NCBI GenBank assembly: GCA_921293015.1
Contig: OV121088.1
Location: forward strand, 24,093,645-24,157,644
DNA from: Phorcus lineatus
Lineage: Eukaryota; Mollusca; Gastropoda; Trochida; Trochidae
Reading direction: 5' to 3'
Length of the DNA: 64,000 bases
The notes beneath the pieces are model-generated. The model was given only the letters and a program-made list of their open reading frames with translations, ran no database searches and had not been told where the DNA came from. A program made the translations under genes and the position numbers. Shown here in pieces: positions 11,518 through 23,500 of the stretch (within the stretch, counting starts at the first letter, position 1; each line of letters begins with the position of its first letter).

Positions 11518-14500
11518 AAGGTTGAGGAAATTTTGGCAGACACATCAATTTTAGTATCAGATTCAACTCTTGGACTCCTCTGGCATTATCAACTGTCATG
11601 GCGCCAGACAGCAAGACAGCAGCTATCAGGACTTCAGCAGTAGATGAACACGCCCAGGTGAAATGTTTCTCCCTTCAGATATTCTTGAGATATTAAATAG
11701 ACAGGCAGCAAGTGCAATGGGTTGTTAATTGGTAAAAAGTCCTGTCATTTTTTGTTTAATAGAGATCAAGATTATAATATCAAAAGTATTTTATATTTCA
11801 TCATTCATCTTCAAGAAGGTAGGCTGATTATCAATAAAGTGAAGTGACTACCTTTTGAGACTATTTATCTGATTTCAATAATCATGTTTGTTAATTATTG
11901 AGGTTACATCTATCGGTTACAAAGATGATTTATTACAATTAGTAAAAAAAATTAAATTTACATCTTCATGAATATATGTAAATAAATGAAAAAATATACT
12001 TTTCTTACAGGAAATAGTTAAATAGAGTGAGCATATATACAGATTTGAAGATAATCTTTAGACAAAATGACTTCCTCATGAAGTTACTGTATGTTAAAAT
12101 CAAGTCTTCACTGAAACCACAAAAATAGTTATTGGCTCTGTAGCTCATCAGGCTTTGCATGAAGTACGTACCTCCCCACATCATTTCATCTTTGATGTTA
12201 AACAGTTAAGGAGAAGTCACAAAATTAAAAAGATTACAGACAAGTGACGATGCGAGTCTATTAAACGGACGCAAAATGCCAATCTGTCCTTAAAGGCCTG
12301 ATGAGCTAAAAATGAACATTAGGGAATCCTGGTTGACAAGTTTAGCAGGTCAAGTATTAACCTTTGGTGAAGCTAGAATGTACAGTCTTTGTGGTAACAT
12401 ATCCCCGTAGCAGAATTATTTTTGGCTTAGATAGAACAAACACTATATGCTAATGTTGACAATGTAAGTGAAAGTAATTTGATACCATATGGAAACAATT
12501 CTAAAAAATGCAAGGGAGGTAAATGAGCAACATCAAAATGATTATTAAAAAATGGTTACTTTAAACACAGGAAACTGATTTTAACAGGATATATAAGGAT
12601 CATATGAAAGTAAAATAAAAATATCTCAAATCTAAATATAAGCACAGAGAATGCCGTGAATAACTTGGTAAATCAAAAACTAGTATGTTGTGAATTTCTT
12701 ACAGCTTGGTTTCAGCAACCCCATGGTGATGACAGGTTCAGATTTTTTATTTTATCATGTTATTACACAGGGTCAGGATCAAAGGGAACAGGTAACAACC
12801 ACCTGCTGTGTTAGGGGGTTGAGAAAACAAATTTGACTGTTAACGTCATCACAGGTACGCAATATGCATCAACAGGGTTTTCTAAACACCAGAAGATAGT
12901 GATGAGAAAATATGCTTAAGGTACTTAAAACATCTACTCTCTTGCTTATGATAAAACATTACCCTCATGTGCTTTAAATATATGTCTCATCTGAGGAGGT
13001 AGATTGGAACATATGTTCTTGCTTCTAACTGTGCGCTTATTTACTAATGAAAATATTTTTAGCATAAAATGCACAGTTATTGGATCTTTATATTGAATAT
13101 TGATCTGAAAGTACATTAAAAGTACACTGAAGTGATGTTCAAAGGAAAATGGCAGTATGTCCCCATCATAACTTCATTGATTTGTAAACAATTAAGCATA
13201 AAATGCACATCATTTGTATTTTTATATCAATATTTATGCATTGCATTTACATGTTTAGTGTAAGTCTTTAGATTAGATCATTTTACATTTCATTATTCAT
13301 CCCCAGCCATCCGTACAATATGAGACAATTGCATGGATAACAATACAAACTGTATTGGGATTGATTGACAAACACAACATGAAAAGTAACTGCTTTTACT
13401 TTCAATATATTTTCATAAAAATATTGAGTTTGATTAGCATTGACATATACAATTTTAATTAGTTAAATGGACCATTTAAGATTTGGGTGCTACAATTTGT
13501 ACATTTATGTTTCAAGAATAAGTACATTTCACCACTAATTTTGCATCGATTTGTCTGTGTTGAGCAGTAACATTTATGTTTAAAAAATAAGTACATTTTA
13601 CTACTTATATTGCATTGATTGGTCTATGTTGAGCAGTAAATTCAACATAAGTGCATCTTAACATTTACAAAACACAAAAAAAGTATCTTACACTTAGGTA
13701 ATGCATTGAGCTAATAACACTTTCTGCTTTAAAAGTTAATGATTTTTTTCAATGATCATGGAAATTTGTTTCAGCGACGAATTGGATCAATTTGCTAAAC
13801 ATAGACTATTCAGCATGAAATGTGCATCATGAATATATGTAGCTTTAATAATGATAATAATAATAACAACAATAACAATAACAATAACAACAGCATCCGG
13901 CAGCCGTAGTGCAGCGCCAATTCACAGGATATTCTATCTTTATATTGCTAAGCAAGCAAGGAAGCAACATCTCCCATATGTTCAATTCTTTTGGTATCAT
14001 GCGACCTGGAATCTTAGATGAAGGACTTGACTGATTTACCTATTGTGGCAAGGAGTCGGGTGAAAAGTTTGGCAAGGTGCTGGGCGGTGATACTCTACAA
14101 GTCAATAAAGGCAACTTTGCATCCCTCCCCAGAAGAGCCAAGAACGTCTGCTCAGAATATAGGAACACCATACATCTGTACAAAAGGGGGTCTCTTAATC
14201 AGCCATATTGCACAAGGTCCAAGCTAACCCTGGCCACAAAATCCTTTGAGAAGACATCAAAGTCCTGGAAACCAACCACTCAAAATTAGAAAGTTTTTGC
14301 AATCCATCAAAATTTATCACTTTTATCCTTCTATGAATCGAGATCACGGCTATTACCTACCATCAACTTATCACCATCTAATTAAAAATCGTCAGTAACT
14401 CCATATTGATTCCTCTCATGCACTTTGTACTGTAACAACAACCAATCACCATTTACATCAACCTTGTTAACTGCTGAACTCAATTACCTCTCTGTATACT

Positions 14501-14521
14501 CAATTGTACAAAACTAATCTC

Positions 14522-14559
<38 letters not shown>

Positions 14560-17500
14560 TCTCAAAATCATGTCCAAAACAATTTGCTTGATAACAGTGT
14601 TAGTATAATACTAAAAACATCGCAATCCAGCACTAAAGAAGTTGTAAATCCATAGAACTTGTTCTCTATTCATCTTACCAACTTCTAAATGCCTCTCAAA
14701 GAAGTCATGATTTTAGATGTTTCTCAAAAGGCAAACATTGCCATAGATAAGCCAAGTTACAAAATTGATTAACCAATACATATCTAAATCCATTTAGTCA
14801 TGTTGTGTATCCTTTGTATAAAGACACACAAAAAAAAACATAAAAAAGGCATGTGTCACTAAATAGGTTATATCTATTCTAATTTGTGTCTTCAACCTGT
14901 AAAATTTAATGAAATTCATTTCGTGAGGTTATATCAACTATATTTTGTTCCTATCTATGCCTCCCAAATAATAATGTCTCGTGTAGACATAAATAAAGTA
15001 AAACTTATGTTTATTCTGGAAGAAATCACCAGTCAGCATAAATTCTTGGTTGACATATACAAATGTTTTGAAAGTTTGAATTCGAATTTGAATTCAGTTA
15101 ATGGTAGATAATTCCTGAGACTACTCAATGTATTTAGTCACCCACATCTCATAACTTCCCATCATGAGCCTGAGGGCACAGTTATTCATTTTTTGAGAAA
15201 TGGTTGAGAACTTACTGTCAATTTGATTAGGACAGAAAACTTCTGGTATCAGAGGTTTTACTAAAACTAAATGATAAGGGTAAAATCATGGTCTTATAGT
15301 TATTTAGCAGTTTACAACTCTATTTTTCTTAGATAATCATAACAGAAGATTTCCAGTTCATGAAAAAATGTATCTGCCTAATCTGTACATTCATATATGG
15401 AGAATACACAATTCATTATGCTTCATTAGGTGTTTTAAGCAACAATGATTTCTCGAGCACCAAATGTACATTAGATGGCATCTAACAATGTGTAGTAACT
15501 CCACTTTATACAAACCATTTTGGAGCATGAAATTATAAAGCTATATTCATATAATTGTGTAAATACTATTATCACATATATCCTTTAACTTCATAACATT
15601 TAAAACAAGATTTGCTGCTATAACAATCAAAGTGCCAAACATATTATTTTAGCAATTATCATTATTTCATAATAATTATAATTATTGATATACTATTATC
15701 ATATATATCCTTTAACTTCATAACATTCAAAACAGGATTTGCTGCCATAACAATCAAAGTGCCACATTTAATATTTTCCCCTATATCAACAAGCATTATA
15801 CCCTGTAAACCCAACCATATAACATTTGTTGTGATACAGAAGTATGACAAGTGAATTATGAGAAAGATGAACCCATTCCAATGAATAAATTCAGGAACAT
15901 AACATAAACCTTATGTCCAAAGTTCCAAAAAGCGTCATGTTATTTGTAAACTTATATCAGCGCCTGTCTTTATGTTTACAAATAAATGATACCAAAGGCT
16001 GTACATGAAGAACATAAATCATATACCAGACATATGTTCTGTCAAAAGGTAATATGTCAGTTTCTATTGTGTTCCCAAGACTTATTCATACAAAACCATC
16101 ATGTTTATATGTTTGCTTTGTCAGAGGATTACTTTCAGCAATATCTCCTTGGCAAATGAGGTAGAAAATATCAGTGGGATACTTTTTAAAGTTTGAAAGT
16201 GATAAACCTGAAGATGATATAATTTGCTTTATGATTTTACATAATTCCCACAGAATTTCTAATATACATATAACTTTTGACAAATTATATTTTTATATTT
16301 CAGCATGTCTATTATAGAATTCAGATTGAATGCATGTTTTTTCCATAGCAAGGGATGATCCTTTATGAATAAAATAAAACTATGCATCTTTAGGTTTGCA
16401 AATAATTGGTATAAGGTACCCTGTAATTAATATTTGTAACAATTTATACCAATTAGTACTGAAGAATATAAAATTGTGAGTGCCTGTGCAAAATTAGTTT
16501 ATCGAAGGTACCATATGTAAATGATATCTGTACAAATTCATACAAGTTAGTACTGCAGAATATAAAACTGTGCATTCCTGTGCAAAAAAGGGTTATTGTA
16601 GGCCCCTTGTTGATAACTTAGGTACATATATACACCAATTAGTACTGCATTCCTGTGTAAAAATAGGTAATTGCAGGTCTCTTGTAAATATTTTCCGTAA
16701 CAATTTTGTGCATGCTTGTACAAATATAGCTTATCGAAGGTAATTTACTTAAACATTTACACCAATTAGTACAGCAGAATATAAAATTGTGCATGTGGTT
16801 GCAAATATAGCTGATTGAAGGTACCTTGGAAATAATTTCCTTAAACATTTATACCAATTACCACAGCAGAATATAAAGTTGTATGTGCAAGATCTTGGCG
16901 AAAGGCAACTGTCAATTTATCTTCCAAATTGTAGACAGTACCAAAGTTGGTAGTAATCAAAAAGCCAGAAATATATTTAATTGTCACTTGATCTAATGTC
17001 CAGACACTGAAACCTGTCGATTAAGTATTGGAACTTCAGACTCACACTTCCGTTGATGTACATCCGTAAATCATGATTAGGAAAGACAATATAGTAATCA
17101 TTCCCTTCTGGTTCAAACCCTCAATGTCAAAAAGTTTAATTTTGACTTCTTGAATATTTCAAAAGTCTTTCCATGTTAGAATTTTATGAAAAATATAATC
17201 AAGGATTTTAAATTACCCATTGTGGAATTGAAATGAAAAATTATTTAAACAAATGTTGATTATTATCTCGAATGCCTATTCATGAGTTCAACAATACATT
17301 CATCATAAATTTGGGCATGTTATGTAAGTTACATAAAAAGTTGCAGTAGAAACAAAACTGCAGAAGGCCATTATTTTGAATTAAAAAACATAAATAGTAA
17401 AATAAAATGAGTTTTGATAAGTGTTAACTTTTAACACTTTTGCACAAACTATATCAAATTTATTTTATATCAAATAAAGATTTAATGATCATGAAACTTT

Positions 17501-20500
17501 TGAACTTCCATGCACCTGTATGATCGAGCCAAAATAATTTGATCACAAATTTCAAATAATGCCATATGTAGAAATAATATGGAAATATGTAAACAAAAGT
17601 TTAACACCAAAAGTTGTTTATACATGGAAATGAATGCCATACATATAAAATAGATTTCTACATTGCCATTATCTGTACCATTATCACATTCTAACTCGAG
17701 AAACTTCTAAAAGTACAAAGCTCTAAAAAGATAACAACCATGTACTTTCTTAACAGTAGAATACAGAATCCCAGGAGGGAGGTTTAATTATCCCCTGTTT
17801 CCTTCTTTGAAAGGCTACAGTCTAAGTAACCATGTGTTTTAGCTCTGTTAGGCCAATTTTACCATCATAAATCACAGGCGCCTATAGTGGCACATTCCTG
17901 AAAGTCTGCAAGACTGTTAAACCTTCCATCCCTACCAGATCTGTAGTTAACCTTTGACAAGTTGTATGGATGTATCATCACAAGGCTTATCAGCCGCTGA
18001 TTATCACATGTTGTTTTGTTTAAAGGATTATCAGGTTAGTTTTTTCATAAAGGTAACAATATGAAACTATGAAGGCATAATTTGTATATTGACAACATAT
18101 GTCTTTGACATTGTCAGAAAAGTTTTATCAGAAGGTCATTATCAGAGAATGACTACCACAGTTTGGTGTAAATTGAGATAGAAATGGTTAAGTTAAAGCG
18201 GGTTATTGAGGTCGAGCATGCCAAATTTCATAAATGATGCAATAAGACAAAGTACAGACTGTTGTAATTCTTTATAGATTTGTGATAGATTTGTATACTA
18301 ACAACGGGATGGCATCAGGCTATCATGATAGAAAACAATATCTGCTTGGAAACTTCTTAAGCACTCGATCAGAAAGGCAGTTATGGGTAGGAAGTGATTT
18401 GGGGTTTTAATGCCACTTTCAAGAGTATTTCACTTATATTGTGGCTGCTAGTATTATTGCAGGGAGAAAGCCAGCAACTGCATAGTGGCTATGCATTGCG
18501 ATAAAACCTGCGAGCACCAGCTGTAACTAGTGAACCATGGGTGGTACTACGCTGAAATTCAGTGTGGCATTGCACCCAAACCTTACTACCTGTTAAATAG
18601 TTCTCTACTGCAGAAACAGTTGCCAAGCCCCTGGCGGGATTCAAACCAAGAATCTCTTGATCCGAGGCCATAGAAGCTACTGGACCATAGAAATACAGAT
18701 CCATCACCTTGCTGTCACGGATGTCAATTGTTAAAGATCCATTTTCAACTTTGCATTCGTAATAACTCCGTTTTCATATAACACACATCCGACTATACAG
18801 TTCTGTAGAAAAATATTTCAACAATTTTTTGAATTTATAATCAATGAGAAAGTATTTAATTTTAATTTCAAAGTATACCACCCTCCAAAACTTGCCGTAG
18901 CCATAAACGAACCCACAATCCGTGATGTCATAGTTTTATGTGTAGGATTTACCATACTTCCTGTTTATCGCGATCTCATTGTTATGGCTTCTGATCACGA
19001 TGATGGATATTTATTTATTATTTATTCGAGCAGATAAACGTATATTCTATCGAACTAAATGCTGTTCCAATACATGAAAGCGTTTCCTTACCTCCAAACT
19101 TTCTAAGAGTTTTCGACTCGGTCTCCGCGAACGTCTTGATTCGGCCATCTTTGTTTACATCCTCTGTTTACGTCCCACAATCCTTTGCGCGATCTTGCAA
19201 ATAATACGCCCCTTCTATTTATAGTACCAAGTCGATTCGGGAATGCCCTTTCGTTTGATTGTAATTATTTTAATGAATTTTGGTCCGATTGTCATTTTGT
19301 TTGAATTAAACGTTTTCTAATTTTGCAATGAATACGTTAAAATTACTTAGAAAATTATGCAAAGATGAAAAGGATCGTGGCAACACATGAGGCATTCTAA
19401 TTTTCAACACTGACTGGCACGATAGATTGGTTATATAACTAGTATTTATGTAAACTGGAGGTGTGATTTCAGCTTCTGAAAAAAATATGACTGTTTTAGA
19501 TTTTCTTGAAAACCAACATTTTTCATATATTTGTCATTTGGAGATGAAATAATGATTTAAAATTTTAAACCATTATATATGGCATATTCAAATCAAATTA
19601 CGCTTACTAATATGTAATGAAAATCATTGAATGAATCTTAACATGTTAACATGTAACCATACTGAATATATTTAAAAATATTTTGCAATACAGTGTTTCT
19701 CAACACTACATCATGTCAGATTGTTTATAGACTTAATAAACATGAAAAATGTTTCACACAATGCTTATCTGTGTTAGACCTACTGTGTTGTTTCAGGGTA
19801 ATAGATACAGTAGATTGAAAAATAGCTATCCATACAGAGACATTTAACAAATTTCGTAGCTTATCGGAGTTGACAATTGCGTATGATTTTTAAACAACAA
19901 ATAGATTACAAAGTTTTTAGTTCAAAGAGGTACAACTATTTCTTAAACATTCAACTAATCCCCTATATCATGAAAGATTGTTAAGTCTTAGATTGACGAA
20001 TCACCACAAGGATTATCAGACTTTTGCTGCCAGAGGGACAATAGTTCACAAATACGTCTAATTTGTAAATATATAAAAGTGTTTGACATAATGTGTTCTC
20101 CATACAACATACCATATGTTGACAATATGTCATGTCATGTTGTTAAACCAAGGGTTAATTTGACAGATCTCAAAGGTGTATCATCACCCATTAACAGCTT
20201 TCATAGACTGTGTTGTTTAAAGGGCCAAAAGATTACATGTATAAGAGGTAAGAAGAGCAAGTCTTACAGAAATGTATTTGATCGGTCTGATCAACAGTGT
20301 TCAGAGGAATGAAAGTTTTTTGCCCACACGGTGTGACAATAATTAACTGCATGTTACGTTACCAGTTTACGGCAGTCAAACCAAAGTTATTAGCTGACCA
20401 ATCAAATCATGATAGGGTAGCAGTAATAATGTGGAAGGAATGGTATCCGAAGGATACCAAAAGCCTTTGCCAGAGGCCTTGAGACTGTTAAACCAACTCT

Positions 20501-23500
20501 TACATCAGAACATGCAACTAAACAGGTTATTCTCAAACTCCTTGATGGATCAATTTGTTATAGAGATCGAGAGATAAAGAAAATACTTTGAAATTTTCTT
20601 TCCTCAGAACATGGTCAATTTCAATCAGAATTTAGTATTTATATATCATACGTTGACACTACATCATGTAAGATTGCATGTTTATATTTAACATTTGGAT
20701 ATGAAATATGAAATGAATTTTCTTTCGAGATCGATGTATCCTAGTCCATTTTTTAAACTGTTTTGTTTAAAGGGCCACAAGTTTACAAGATTTTATTGTG
20801 GACACTACCTTTAGTAAGGTGAGGTATTTGGGGTTAACACCCATACAGGAGTATCGCACTGTAATAATAATCTACCTTTTTAGAAATGTACTTTGTAGAC
20901 AATATATCATTCATTAATTGACACTATCTCATAAAAGAAGACTGTTTAGTTGTGGGTATGACACCTCTGAAGGATGTATCACCACAACCTCATCAGCTAG
21001 AATATATATCTATATATATCATATAGGTATCAGCTAGTGTTTATCTAAAAATGATCTAGAGCACTGTAGATAACAAAAGTTAGTGCAGTAAAGAGTTATT
21101 TGCACAAATAAACAAGAAATTGGGTTGAAGTGTACCTTGCACAGTATATCAATCATATGGTATTTGATACAATAACAGACTATGAAAAAAATAAAAGCTG
21201 CAACAATTCTCAAACATACAAACATTAGAGATTAACTATCATGCACTGCACTGCTGTATACAGCTACATGGATCATTACAAGTGTGTTAGTTCCAAAAGG
21301 TAGAACCATGTCTTGGTGCCATCTAGTGATCGAGTGAGTGAGTTGGGGTTTAACGCCGCATTATTTCACTTATATCGCGGCTGCTAGTATTATAGCAGGG
21401 AGAAAGCCCGCAACACCATTGTGGCTATGCATTGCGGTGAAACCTGCGAGCATCGGCTGGAACTAGAAAACCATGGGTGGTACTGCGCTGAATTTCAGTG
21501 TAGCATTGCACCCAAACCTGACTGCGTGTAGAACAGTACTCTACTGCAGACAAAGTTGCCGAGCCCCTGGCGGGATTCGAACCATGGACCTCTTGATCCG
21601 AAGCGGGAACTCGCTAACCACTGCGCTATCCCGCCCCCTGGTGCCATCTATCAAGATCCCTTTTTTGCTTTGTGATCAAAGTAAACACTTCAAATGTAAG
21701 AGTTGACAACACAGTTTTAGCAAAGCGAGTACCAAATCCCGCTCTTCGATACCATCTTCACGTTTCCCCTTTAACATGTGACTGTCTCATCCCAAATTAA
21801 CAAAATTCAACATTCTACAAACCCTTTGGTCAACAGTCAAATGTCATATAGCATGTGAAGAAATGGTGGCGAACATTTTTTTTCTTTCTTATTAGTAGAC
21901 CCATAAGGATAAAAAAAATTCTGGATAACAACTTCTTTAATGTGAAATTCACAATATTACGAAGTATATGCATGCTTACTCCATCAGGTCAAGTGAAATG
22001 TCGTGAATTTCAAGTAAAGAAGTTGTTACCCAGAAAATCTTGGCATTCCTTATGTATAACATTTCTAAATGCCCTTCCAACTATTATTAATTGATATCAT
22101 ATAAATAAATAATTGTCTTTACCAAGCAATATTAAGATATGAATTTTGTTCAATGAAATATATATATTTGAAATAATAAATAATCTCTTTAAAAAGCTTT
22201 TTTCTTGGTTTTGAAATTCAAGATTTAATCTTGATTTGCAGAATGAACATACGAACAATTACTTTTTTTTTCATGGTATTGTGGTCATTCAGCAGGACTA
22301 CATAGTTATGTAAAAAGCTTAAAAGAAAAAATATGAGAAATATTTTGTCTTCTTTTAGAGTATGTAATATACACCAAGCAGTTTGCCTCATTCCTCATGT
22401 TCAAGGTGATGTTAACCCTTCCGTTGCTGAATATTATTTTGACCAGTTTTGCCCCCCTGGCTGAATTTTCCAGCACTCGCCTCGCTACGGTAATAACGCA
22501 ATTAGCCCCTGTGGCCGAATTTTCCAGCGCCGCCAGATGCGACCGTTTTAACAACATATGGCGTGTTTACATGGCGGAATACGGACGTTATCGTCGTTTT
22601 ATACAAAGCTAGTCGGCGAATCCCGTGTTACAAATGGATGATACTTACTTGACACTTTGAATGAAATTTCTATCACCCCTGGAACGGTTTCTACAACTGA
22701 AGTAAACTTGTTTTCAATTCGGGCGCCATAACTCAATAAATTCCAAGAGCGCATGCGCGAAATCAAAACGAAACTAAAGATGAATTGTTCCTCTTCACAT
22801 CGATATAAAAATTATTTTTATAATATGTCTGGAACGAATTTTACTAAATTTTAAAAATTGTCTTCATTTCAAACATTATAAAATCATTTAATCACTGAGT
22901 GCACACATGCAAATTATATACGGAATTGAAGCTAATTTCTTGCTCTATATTTCACGATAAATTTTATTACGATACGCCATCCTAAACGAAAGATATAAAT
23001 TACGAAAACAGGGTAATGATAAATCCCGATAACGTTCTGACCCCCACAGTAATATTACTAAGCTAATAGCCCCGGGTAAACGCACGCGCTCAGCGCGTGC
23101 AGGCGGGATATCCCCGTTGAAACATACACTCACACACAATATAAATTGTCTTTATTTCCAACTTTATAAATCATGTTATTCGCTTTGTATACATGCAAAT
23201 TATATATGGAATTGAAGGCAATTTATTCTTCTTTACGAAGAAATAAATCATAACAATCTTTTGCACTGTAATTAGAAGTTATTACCAACGAAACGTGGGT
23301 ATAGCTAGTAATAAAGTCTTTGATAATAGCCTTACCGCAACATATGTCGCATCGTTTCCAAACGTTTTATTTTGATGCAAATATGGGCAAATTTCACATG
23401 AAAATGAAGGTATTTATTTCTGCTTTACGATGATATGTAAATAATAAATATGTACCACTTGGTTTGGAATATATAAAGTTTGCAAAGATGGTACCCTCGG

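Noticed and set aside
12131-12190. tRNA-like SINE head (GTAGCTCATCAGG)
   Set aside because: No B box at the expected distance.
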